64,000 nt of DNA from Anseranas semipalmata (lineage: Eukaryota > Chordata > Aves > Anseriformes > Anseranatidae): the NCBI GenBank assembly GCA_013399115.1, contig VXAA01001094.1:322118-386117 (forward strand), read 5' to 3'. A program made the translations under genes and the position numbers. The first letter of the stretch is position 1, and the number at the start of each line of letters is the position of its first letter. This document shows, piece after piece, positions 32,901 through 44,900 of the stretch. Below the pieces are notes generated by a model. It worked only from the letters and a program-made list of their open reading frames with translations. It was not told the origin of the DNA and did no database searches.

Positions 32901-35109
32901 GGTCCAGACACTAACAAGCCTCTTTCTTGTGTGGAGATCGAGAAGGCGGACCTAGGGTTTTGTTACTGCGGTAGTTTGTCCTTGTGCAGCAGGAAACCAG
33001 AGGGTTGCAGGATTGATGCTAGGAAGGTTGAGGTGGGAATGGGACATGGCTGATGCAGGTGCAGGCTCAGAGCACTCATGAAAAAGAGAAGGACGTGTGT
33101 GTAAACCCTGCAGGGATGTCCCTGCACCTTTATTTCACAGAGGAGTGCTTTTGCCCAGGTTCCTTGTGCAGTTAGATCAGAAACGGGCCATTTCCTCTCC
33201 CACTTGTTGTGCAACCTACTGCTTCACTAGTGGTTGGGAATCTCCAGGTTTCGCGGTGGGTGGTGTTGAATTCCCATTTGAGTCCTCTTTCAGCTTAGTT
33301 CTTGAAAGTGAAGCATATAAGCAGGCCATAATAACCAGAGGTGGGCCTGGTTGGAGCTGAAAGGGCTGAAACGTCAACTTCTTTCTTTCCAGATAAAGAA
33401 ATAAAAATAATGCTGGCTATTTCAAATGTCCCGAAAATGGGGGAAGTCAGGTAGTGTCTTTCTCTCTGATAACAGACATTGGTTATCTGCATTTGCTGTG
33501 GGTCACCCATTTGAGATCTTTAGCTAATATTTAGGGCATACAGTATTGTAGAGTAGAGGCAGAAAGGGCTCAGAAAGGCTGATGCTTTTAGATCTTTTCT
33601 GTACTCCAGCAAGATTTGAGCAGTTCTGCAAAGCCTTGCACAAAGCACAATCTGGAGCTGAGCGAGATATTTAGAAACCGTTAGCTCTGACATGATGAAT
33701 GTATCACACAAGGTTTACGTAGTCTTGACCAGCTCTCAGGTTTAATTTTTCTTCACTTCCACATCTTGGTTTTGTTGGCATTTGAGATGCTTTCGTTCTG
33801 TTACGACTCTGTTATGCAGCAAGTTTTTCCTGTAATTTCTTCAGTATTATGGCATTTGCAGCATTAGCAAGTGTGATATGAAGCCCCTATATGGCTAGAA
33901 AGGTATATTCAGTTCTTGTATTTGCAAAGGTGTTCTTTAGAACAAAACCACTTGTTAAGGTTTGTTAAGTGGTAAGAGTCAGGATTTTTTTTGACATCCT
34001 AAAGTAAGACACCTTTTATTACTGATAAATAAGTGGTCTGATTTTTTTCCATTCATGTAGACCTACCACTTTTGCCCAGATGCTATTTTAAAAAGGGAGC
34101 TCCTCTTTCCCTGTAAAACATACTCGCTTCTGCTTTAGCTTTGAATTCCACAAAGCTGATGCTTAAACCTGAGTATTTGGAGAAGACTCCTTAAAGTTTA
34201 GGTGGAATTTGTGTGATGAATACTATTTTTCAGGACTGAGGCATTTGTGGATTGACAAAGCAAAAATTTGAATGTATGTTCAACTGAAAGCACTGTTTTC
34301 TTCTGTTTAGCTTGAGAAGAGCAACCATGCATCTTCCTGAGAACCTCTTTCTGCAAACCCTCATCTCACAGAGTTGTTACTGACTTGAGTGGGAGATCTG
34401 CACTGAGAGTTTGTCGTCTGTGATAGTTGCATTTCGTGACTGTAGAAAACATACTGTATATAAATACACTCTTAGAAAAGATGATGGGAAAGCAATTAAT
34501 TTTACTTCTGCTTAGGATTATTTTTGCTCAGTTTTTGACCAAAAAGGGCTTAGTTTCAGAATACTAAATGTGAAAATCTGTACTGCATGACTTCATTTAT
34601 TAACAACAGAAAAACTGTCCCATATGTTTTACTGGCAGAGAAAACATATTTTTACATAATAGAATTAGAGCAGAAAATATTATTCCCTCTTGGAAACATT
34701 ATAGTGTATTAAATACGAACTTGGAAGCTACGTTTCCAAACAATATGATTCCAAAAGCTCATTAAAATTTGATGTGTGCTCTAGTATCTTTGATTTACAT
34801 TGGTTGTACGCATTCTAATTAGCTAGGAAAACGTCAGTTGACAGCTGTAAAGTTATGAATGTGCAAATTACCACTCCTGAGTCTTCAAGCAATTCTCAGG
34901 GAATACCTTCACCTTTATGAGGCTTACCTCTGGAAGTGCAGAAGTTTTTTGATCTGAATATATAAAAAGTGTATACATGAAAGACCTTTCACACCCTTAA
35001 GAGCTAAGTCATCTGCTCAGTTGTTACTTCCATACCAGTGCAAGCATTTACATTTACGAACATGCTGTTTTGTTTGTGTTATGATGACATCTGGAAGCCT
35101 TGATCCAAA

Positions 35110-35200
35110 TTGGTCTTCTCACTGTGCAAGGCGCTCTACATAGGGATTGGTCCTTGTCCAGGAGAGTTCACAGTTTAAGTAAAACTAGATGCAGTAAGGA
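35110..35200 (+). repeat. Ancient sauropsid interspersed repeat relic
   Basis: TCTCACTGTGCAAGGCGCTC then TACATAGGGATTGGTCCTTG then AGAGTTCACAGTTTAAGTA follows the same block order as the relic at 21258-21330 ('cactgtgctaggcgctgtac...tccctg...agagcttacaatctaagta'). It is recognised from memory and diverged. Confidence 0.55.
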
Positions 35201-38200
35201 GCTGTACCTAAATGCCAAAAGGGAGTGGGAGGAGGTAAAGCACAGTGTGTTTTGTTGCTTCCAAATTCACATTTAAAAATTAAAATTCATAGCAAAAGCA
35301 GGAAAGCAATATTTTCAACTATGAGACTTGGTAGTTTTGCTGGTGCACTTTGCGTTATTTCACAGTGGGATTTATGCAGCTATGTTCAGATGAAAAGTAC
35401 CGTGTTAGATGAATCTCCTGGTGAGAGCCTGGACGAGTGCAGAGCTAATGGAGACACCTCTGCTAGAGCCCTGGACCTAAATGCTGCAGCCTCCACTGCC
35501 ATCAGCTTGGTCTGCAAAGAAACAGAGGCAGGGCACTAATAAAAGTCTCTGCATTAGTAACAATCCTACCGGGCCTCCTCAACCGGGTGTTAAATACCTG
35601 TCCATGATCCAGCTTGATACTAGCCCTCCACCACACTGGACAAAAAGCAGGTTGCAACTCATGGCACTTGCACTGTTGGAAAGCTGAACGTATTTCATAG
35701 TAAAGCAGGAGAGTTGAACCACTAGCTGATCCTCCTTCTCAGTCCTGCAAGGCCGATTTAGGATGGGCAGCAGCAATACATGCTTCACTGTGCTGTTCCA
35801 CTGGTGTCCTTTCTCCTCCACCTGATGGGACAGTAGCTGAATGCCTGTGTCTATTCATGAGCCTTTCTGCAGGGTTGGCAGGAAGGATTCCATCTGAGAT
35901 GGTTTCCAGATGTTGATATTTCTTCTTGAACCTGGACTGGGAACAAGCACTTCCCTTCCTGTCACTGTCCTCCTTGTGAATGGTTGCAAACATTTCAAAC
36001 TGGAGTTTATTCGTTCAGGGTATGCTTCAACGTGGCAGTGCCAGTACGGAGAAATCTTGTGAAAACCATTGGAAATGCCCCCATTTCAGAAGCACACCTG
36101 CATCATAACAAACTTACTATTGTTAAGAAAAAGAAGAAGAAAGTTCTTGCAACTCTGGACGTATGAACTAAATATTATATTCAATCTTAGCTTTTTTAAG
36201 AAGGAGCTTTTTAACATGGGATATTAGTAGAGTCAGGGGGAGGAAAGAACTCTTTTCTTTACAGAGGTGCCTTTGGGCAGTAACTGGAGATCAGAAAAAT
36301 ATTTAAAGACCAGCATAAGCACATTTTAACAATACTAGAAAACACCATGATTTTTGCCTTTGGTTTCTCCTTTATAACTGCTTTTTTTTGTTGGCATGTG
36401 AAGTGTTCTTTTTTTATCATCATGAATGTCTGGTCAGAGAGCTTTTTATACACACATTCATTAGGCAGGGCAAGTTTGAGTATAACATTTTTTTAGCCTC
36501 TGTCTTTGTGTTGCATTGTGTGTGATGTTCCCATGTGCTTTATTGAACGTTCAAGACGGTATCTTGACTTGGACCACAAGTCAGTTAGGATTTGATTTAA
36601 GATATTTGACATGGAACATGAACAGATGAGGACTAATGAATTCCTGTGTCAGCTGGGATCACAGGATCTCCTTGAAAAGGCTTCAGGCAGTCTTAAAAAT
36701 CCCACCCATAAATAATTGTGCAAAATGCCTCTTCCCTCCATACATAACAGAAATCTAGGAAGCGGAGTGATGTGTCACGAAGCTGTTCCAGGCTCCCAGG
36801 GAGAGCAGCAAGCTTGCAGGCAGATGGGTGCTCCTTTGCTTTTCACTTGCGCCTTCCAACGCTTGCCCTAAAGCCAAATGAGACTGCATGTAGAGTGAGT
36901 TCAGGAGGATTGGAAACTGAGCCTGCCCGGCTTGCCTTGAGGTTGGTTTGGGCTCCTGCAGCCATCCTTGGCATCGGCAGGGCTTGTGAGCAGCACCGCT
37001 GGTCGGGAGACGCCCGGGTGTTTGTAATGAAACCCTTGCTGAGGCTGGAATTGAGATCTTTGGCCACCGGTGGAAAAGCTTCCATTCGTTTTGTTGGCCT
37101 TTGGGTTAGGCCCTCTGTTTTGCAGCTGTTCCTTAATCATGCTGGCACTGAAGAACAGTCTGTTTGTTCTTACCGGTCTTCCCATTACTACCCTTGTTTA
37201 TGGACTGGTGGCAAATGCATTCATCGGTTAGCCGCCTCTCTGTGCCCACGCTGTCTTCATAACCAGATATTTCCGCAGCAGAAAAGGGGATTAGTCACAG
37301 GAGGAAGCAGGTGTGTCAGATGTATAGGAAAGAGCATGATTAAACAGCAGTATTTTCTGCTTAGGCTTCTCCAGTGAACTGATGGAGTCATCCTCAGCAC
37401 AGCATCCCCCACGGTTCAGCTGCCAAGCTCAGGAAAATGACTAGCCCCCAGGCTAACACCTGATGGGCTACCAGCTGCATTTTTTTACAGAAACAAGCTG
37501 CCTTTAACTGCCCTGTAGGAGGTTTTCTCCTTTCTGTATATGAACCTTCAGAGGATTAAAAAATAAATAAATACTTCTTCAGAGCTCCCTGTCTTCTTTC
37601 CCCGTGAAACACTTCTTTTTTTTNTGCCACCCCCACCCCATGATGGGATCTGGCCACTCATTTTTCCTTTGCCTTGACCATAAGTGGGCTCATGTTTTAG
37701 AGGCAGGTTTTCTCACAGGGCGGACTGCCGACACTTGTGGAGGGAAAGTGGGTACCTTGACTAAGGTTGCAACTTAGCATCCTGCTTACTTTTGAATGTA
37801 TCAAAATGACCAGAAATCTTTGCTTTTCAAATCTGGCTTGCAATTGCTATGGGACAGATTACTTCTGTTTTCTTAACTCCTAAAAAGTTTTATTTCTGGT
37901 TTTATCATGTGTTGCTAGACCTAAGATGTGCTCTTTGTTGTTGATTTTTGGTATTTTGAAACCTGACAGAGAGATACCCTTGAGAATTGACACTGTGAAG
38001 TTGGATTTTGCCTGGTTGGATCTGAATGCTTCTTAAGGGGAGGCAAATCCAGGTGAAGTGAAAATGGTTTCCCCTTTGTCAACATTTTAGGAGTAAATTT
38101 CACCTTCAGATGCACTTGTACAACTGTCCCTGTGGCAAAGGGGGGCAGAATCTGGGCTTCGATGCTGTGGTCTATTATGATTAAATACTGAGTCAGAGTA

Positions 38201-41200
38201 GAAGTGGATTTTGCCAGGTCATGTGCTGCCTACATACGTGTTTTTCTAAAATATTCTCAGATAGTTGTGAGAAGTGGCTGAAAAGGTCCAGGATGAAGAT
38301 AGAATGTTTTCAGTTTATTGTTATGTTGCTGTTCACACAATTTAGAGTAAAACATTACATATATTCTGGAAAAGACAAAATAAGCATAAAGACTTTGTCT
38401 CACTCCCCTTCTGCAGTTGCTCTGCACATCATCTGCAGCAATGAAGAAATAAAACTTACAGATAGCCACCTCCGTGGACTGGTTTCCAACACGCAAACAG
38501 AATTCGTGGAGGCACCTTGCTCAGGAAACTATTTTCTCCATGGCAGATACCACAACCAAGTTACAGAATGGTAGTATGTTGCTAAAAATAATCGCTGTGT
38601 GTTTTGACAGCAGCTTCAGAAAAACTCTATCTCCTCATAGGATTATCTTAATCTGGGTCAAAAGATACTGCTGAGAATTTGCAGCAGGCAAAAGCATTTG
38701 GGGTGGCATTGTTTACTTCAAGCAGTTAAAGAGAGGTCAAGGACCAATTCCAATTACAGAGAAGAGTCAGTGTATCCAAAATAAGCAAGTGCAGATGTTG
38801 CGTTTAGAGTATGCACCGAATCATCTGATATGAACAGACATTTGCTAGCAGGGTAGCTTTTCTGTCTGGTGGTCATCCTGGGAGCAGCCTGTCACACACC
38901 TGGGGAAAGAAAACAGTGGTAGAAACACCAGGGCAGTAGCACTTGGGGATGGAGTTAAATTAGGAGGTGATGGTGTTGTTCAGAGGAGGCATAGGAAGGT
39001 GATGGGTTCAGTAACCTGCTCGTTACTTCTGTCTCTAAATCCCATGGTTTGGAGGTTATATCATGAGGACTTGGCCAAAATTTTAGGTCGTGGACAAATG
39101 AAAGATGATTAGGAGGAGCGTGAGAAGACACAAATCATCTGGGGAGGTTTGACTGTGAGTGGCCTTTCAAATGTTAGCACAACTGAGTAATTTTTTTCAT
39201 AAACAGAGTGGTGAGGCGTAGCTGGTCAGAAAGTGGGATGGACGCCATTCGAAGATGATCCTGAAGTAATTTTATATTCTTTCTGGCAGGGGCAGAATTA
39301 CTTTGGTCTTCTCTGTCAGTAAACCTTTATTTGAGAAAGAGACTTCATCTAACTGGTGAAAGGGCCAGCACCATCCTTCAAGTAATTGTATCCACTACAA
39401 AAGATTTTTGTATGTCAAAGGAGCCCAACCTGATTCATTGGATGGCTGAGGGGCTTCTTTAATTGGTCTGAAATGATGATTTCAGTGATAGATGTGAAAA
39501 GCAATGATGCTAGGCTTGGCTAATTACAGGCTTTCTGGGTAGCAATTAACATGTCAGAAACGTAGTTATGCTTGAGGGAAATGCTGAAACTTTCCTTGCC
39601 TCCTATTAAAAAGCACAAATGGAAGACTCCTGTAAACTAATGAAAACAATCCGGCAGTGCTTGGGGAAACATTTTGAGAGAACCTGTTTGTCACTGGTGT
39701 GACCCGATCGTTGCCTGTTGGGTGATGGCTGTAAAGAGGGCTGCCAGCAGCTGTAGGTTTGCTCTTGCTGAAAACAAAGGAGATAATGCTGTGTGTATGA
39801 GGCTCGTTAATACCCCTGGCAGCTGTAAGAATTTCCAAGACTATAAAAGCAGCTTATCTCCTGAGGAGGAGAGCCCCCTCCCCTCCTGTTCCCCCCCGAA
39901 AATTAGACAGATTAACTTCCTAAGAAATGGAGAGTTATTCCACCCCAAACCAATGCTGCTCATTCAAGTTAATCTCTGGAGGGCTGAAAGGCCTCTTGTC
40001 TGTGATTGGAATCATATGATAAAGCCTTGCTTGCTTTCTGTTTTATTGTGCCAAAAAGTTTGTCTTGCTTTTTGATCTAGCTGAATGCTAAAGCAGCTTT
40101 TAATGCATGTGTCGTGTTGAGTATTTTGAGACAGAGTTTTGGGTCTTGTCTCTCTAGGTTCTGGCATGGTATCTCCTCATACCCCACGTGGTGCTCTCCT
40201 CAGGCATCTGCCCTACCTTCTCCTCCTTAATGGTGGTTAATAGCACCTCCGAGGGGGCTTCTCCACTGATGTGGTGAGATTTTTCAGACCCGGGGCAGAA
40301 TGCTGGCAGTGGGCCTTTTCAACCCCTGTCAAATAATGCAGCAAGGCGTAGGTGAACGGCCCTGTCACGAAGGCTCCTGCAGTATTTCCAGGCTTTGCAA
40401 TGAGCCAGAGTCTTGGTCAGCTGTGCTGTGAGGCCAGTTTAAGAGGCTGTGATGTCTGTGCATAAAATGCAACGCTGGGCTGAGCAGATTGCATCGCTGT
40501 CACTAGAGGCTGGGAAAGATGAGGCCATGTCACCAAGCTCCATGAGAAAAAGCTTCCACAGGGAGAGGAGTAGGATTGCCACTAGATACAAGGTGATGGC
40601 TGGAATAAAGTCCAAAACCAAGGAAAGAGGCACAAAATGTCACATCCCAATATAAAATACTAACTTAATCAGGGTTCCTTATACTTCTGCTAAGAGGTGG
40701 ACTGAACAGGAGGTAAAGCTGCTATCTTAATTTGCAGATTATATTTCGAAGGCTGTGGAAAAAAGAATACTTCAGGCCAGCAAGGTCCTGTCTCCGCTCC
40801 TGCATCCTGGTCCTGCAATGGGGCTGGCCTTCAAGTCCACATTTGCTGTCCGTCAGTGCTGTACTCTGGTGTGACCTTTAAAAGATATTGGTGGCAAACA
40901 CGGAATTGGACTAGCTGCATAGTAATCAATAGATGTGATGGGTAATCTCTGCCCTGCCCTTCCCTATAATCCACTAATCCTTGCCTGATGGACAGAGTTT
41001 ACTTCTGAAGAGGTCTAGCTTTGGCATAGGCACTGCTGAAGGCTATAAATGTGTTTTTTTTTTTCCCAAAAAAGACTAATTTTCCACTTTATTAAATGCT
41101 CAAGAGTCTTTTACATCAAAAATCTCTTACAGTTTTTTTCCAAAGAGCAAGCAGTCTTTCCTCCTCCCACCCAAAAAAGTCCCAAGGAAAAATGTCCTTC

Positions 41201-41834
41201 CAATGTTCATCAATCAGTCCTTCCAGTGTACATCAGGGTTGTAAAAATGCAACTAGCCCTCAGCACATGGGTAAAGTTTATGCTCCCCAGGACTGAATCC
41301 TCATTCGTCTGCAGAACTAAAGCACGTAGGCTTTGCTTGGATAGGGAAAGGCGGCATTTCAGAAGGAGGAGGACTTCTTCCACACCTCATTTTTAGTGCT
41401 GATGCTGATGTTGAGGTGTCCTCTGCATTGCTGCAGCTGTGGATGGCTGTTGTGGGAACCAGTCTTCCCAGTTTGGCACGAGGAGCCTGGCTGGTGGGCT
41501 TATGGCAGGGCCTGCGCGTGCTAACACCAGGCTGATGCTAGGGGAAGCTTAGGGAAATTGTGTAGACCACAGAGCCCCCACCCCAGATGATTATTCTGTG
41601 CTTTCCCAGCATGCAGGAGACTGATACCACTCCCACTTTGTTTATTGCTGGCTGGGATTGGGGGTCCTGGGAAAAACTTGTCCCTGAAAGCCCTGAAGGG
41701 AGGAGGAAAAGAGGAATTGCAGGGCATGTGGTTAGTTGAGCACTCTTTAACTTGGGAACACCAAGGCAGGCTCCCAGGCTCTCTTCTGATAAGATGAAAC
41801 TCTCTAAACTGTGTCAAAAAATGAGGCTTCCAAA
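35201..41834. other. Long intronic stretch without supported features
   Basis: One ambiguous base lies at 37624 inside a T-rich run. The longest open frame (36772-37377 +, 201 codons) has no methionine start, no domain resemblance and no flanking splice logic. No transposon is recognised. Confidence 0.5.
37624..37624. other. Single ambiguous base (N)
   Basis: One N lies at the end of a poly-T run next to a C-rich segment. It is probably a base-calling ambiguity. Confidence 0.95.
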
Positions 41835-41925
41835 AACATCTGAATTCGGATCACAGCTCGAACCCTGGCTCCCTCTTGACCTTGTGTAAATCATGTAATC
41901 TCCCCTAAGAAACATAAGGGGCCTT
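41835..41925 (+). mobile_element. Possible MIR-like SINE relic
   Basis: GAATTCGGATCACAGCTCGA, then ACCCTGGCTCCCTCTTGACC, then TTGTGTAAATCATGTAATCT echoes the MIR sense pattern '...gttcgaatcctggctctg...tgaccttgggcaaatcacttaatct'. It is short and diverged, so identification is tentative. Confidence 0.4.
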
Positions 41926-44900
41926 GCCCTTTGAACCTGCGGTTCTTGGCTCATCCCTTTTCTGGCTTTCCTGTTAAACTCCTGGAAACCATTCTTGTTT
42001 GCCTTCGGGTTGGGAAACTGGCTGCTCCATCTTCGGAGCATTTCTCAGAACAATGGGGGAAGATTCATTCATTCACCCAAAAGATTTATCTTGTTTCTGG
42101 TGCAATACATTTTTTGCATTCTTCATTTTCAGTCTGTTTAGCTGGCTTAAAGTCTGAGTGAGTGATGATTCAGTCAAAGCCTGCTTAGCTAACATCACCT
42201 TAGTAAATGGAATAAAGCATTTTGGGGTATTGGTAGGGAGGATTGGTATTGTTTTCCTGAACCCTGGGAAACCATGTGATGCAGGGGAGCCTGCATCCCC
42301 CACTGAACATCCCGGAACTGCTCTCCATACCAGGAGAGGAATGGGAGAGAGCAGAGCATCTACCTCACTCTCTTCATTTAAAAGAAACAAAAATACGATG
42401 GAAAACATTTAGCACATAGTCTGTACTATGCCACACACACCTATTTATATCATTGTGTTTCGTAGCATTTTTTTGTTTATTTGTTTTAATCTTTGCAGGT
42501 TTGCATTAACTGGTCAGAAATACGGTAACCAGTTTGACTTATACGGGGTTTTGCATCCTTCACTGCTCCTGTGGAGGTCAACATGGATGTTACCTTGGCT
42601 GCTGTAGTGGAAGCTGTCACTGAGGGCTTCTCTTTATTTTTTCTTTCTGTGATGATCGTAAAAACTTCATGTTTGTTGAAACATCTGTGGCATTTAATGC
42701 CCTGTTGTTTTCCTGCTTTGCAAGCAGGAAGGGAGAAATGTATATTTTCCTTTACAACAAACCAGCCTTTGTCAGTTGCTGACTCACTTGGCCTTGTTGT
42801 GCTGAACTGCTACAAGTGAGTTCATTGTAAACGTCCCTAACAATGCGTGGTTCAGGCCTCGTGTTTTTTGGATTATGAAATCATATACTGATATACAGGT
42901 ATGAGAAAGGCTTTGCGTCCATTCAGCACAGGTGAGATTGTTATCTGGGCAGTGATTGGCTTGAATAGGAGACTGGATTTAACTGTTTCCCTATGATAAA
43001 TTTACACAGTTGAGACTTTCAGATGGTAATATTTTTTTTTGCATTCCACAGGTTCCTTTTTTTCTCATAGCTTATCTGTGTTTCAAGTGGTTCAAAATAG
43101 ATGGCATTTTAATTGTGCAGATGCATCAGATACTCTGGAATGAAACCAGATCTTTCCCAGCTAGGGTCATGTTGAAGTTTTCATGTAATGAGAATGACTG
43201 TGAATCAATTACATGATACTTCATTATGATGAAAGAAAACAAACGTGGCATCAATAGTGGGTTCAACAGTCTTTGTTTCAAAAAGGAACTTGCAGAACCA
43301 TTTAAGGCGAAACAAAATCCCAGAGAAGACCATCAAAGAGCTCAAATGAGAGCATAAAGTACTGTTCAATGAAAAATGCCACAAAGGCTTCAATGTCTTA
43401 GATATGTATGCGAAAAATTTCAGGCTGAGCCTTCCCACACTATGGGAGGTCATCAAGTAAAGCAGAGTTAGCGCTGTTTATCTCCAGTCAAAGCGACACA
43501 TGACTTATTTGGGTTTTAGTCTCATTACTGCTGAAGTGTTAAGTGTCAGGTTAAAAAGACTACACGCTTTTCACCCATAGGGATTGCTCTGTTTTAATGG
43601 GTCAGGTCAGCACTATGGCTTAAAGCATTGCAAACGATTAATATGTAATACATTTGAAACTAAAGGCCTCAAGAATACAAAATTAACCCTGTGGATGTCT
43701 GTGAATGGGACTTTCGGATATTCACCTTGATTCAAGGAATATAGTGTGCCACAACTGCTGGCAATGGAGAACTGAAACAAAACCAGAAGAACATATTTTT
43801 CTTGGATCCTATTGTTCTTCACAGAGTGGCAATCATTGTTCTTGCATCCTTGAAGATTGCCAGGGTGAATTATGTTACACAAACATGTCAGTCTTGAACA
43901 AGTCTTGGAGCAAGTGTCCCATCTAGGTCAAGCAAGGAAGTACTGCCTTTTTTTTTTTTTTCCCCCCCCCAGTACTTTCCCATTTCTGACTTTACTTCCC
44001 ACATTTCTCATATTGCATACCAAAACTTTTTTGGGAAAAAAAGCAACTTATCCAGAAGAGAGATTTCTACACCATATTCTTGAAATTGTTATGGAGAAGG
44101 TTAGCAAACAGAATGCTCTCCTAATGCCCACATGTTAAAAAAAATAGTTACGTTTGTTAAAAAAAAAAAAATAAATGATGAGGCTTTCCAGCATACCACA
44201 CAGTATCTCTGGTGACTTGTGACTTTCTAACTGTAGTGGTGGATGTCGACAATGAGTAACTAAGAAGAAATGGGTATGTTTTTGTATCCTGTCAGGAGTG
44301 TTAGTTTTGTAGTGTTTTATCATGCTGTGTTGTGTATTAATAATTCAGAAAAGACCGGCTAAGAAACAACTTAATACACTGCCTTTTCTGGAGTGGCATG
44401 AGGACAATTTGCCTTAGTCATAATTTAAAGGAATGCAGTAGTCTATGTGGTATAAAATCTAAGAGGAGCACATTTTTATGGTGGCAGCATTGTTCATTCA
44501 GACCTTTTGGTAACCTAGAGTAACTGGCAAATTTCTTTCAGAAAGGCATAGATAATGTCAGCGTTGAGTTCTGTGGCTGCATAAAACAGTGGGATGATGA
44601 GTTAAATTACTGTATATTGATTTGTGGCTTGTTTTTTATATGATTCAGTAAAAGGAAGCACAATTAAATCAGTGTCTTAAAATTTAAGATCAACGTTCTT
44701 CTAGATGTATGATCTGTCAAGGTCCTCCAATGGCTCTTGTCATTCATACGTCGAGTGCCAAAAAAGTATTCTGATCAGCAAGGCCTAATGGAAGGATGTT
44801 TCTAAAACAGGATTATGAATCTCATAAATCTTAATTTCTGAGACCTTTTCAGTGTATTGAAGCTGAAGCCAGCATGTCACAATCTGTTACTCTGAACTAA

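Larger units (their letters stand above)
27485..35105. other. Long intronic stretch with few features
   Basis: No gene or transposon is recognised. It includes the NF-E2/ARE-like site (29273-29282) and the TTC/T tract (29936-29977). A moderately GC-rich block at about 31080-31760 has several frames open at once (the longest, 31195-31779, is 194 codons without family resemblance). An A/T-rich block at 32440-32700 has homeobox-like AATTA/TAATT words. Confidence 0.45.

Noticed and set aside
36772..37377. 201-codon plus-strand open frame
   Set aside because: No ATG at the start, no recognisable domain, no splice or promoter context. An open frame of this length is plausible by chance in 64 kb over six frames.
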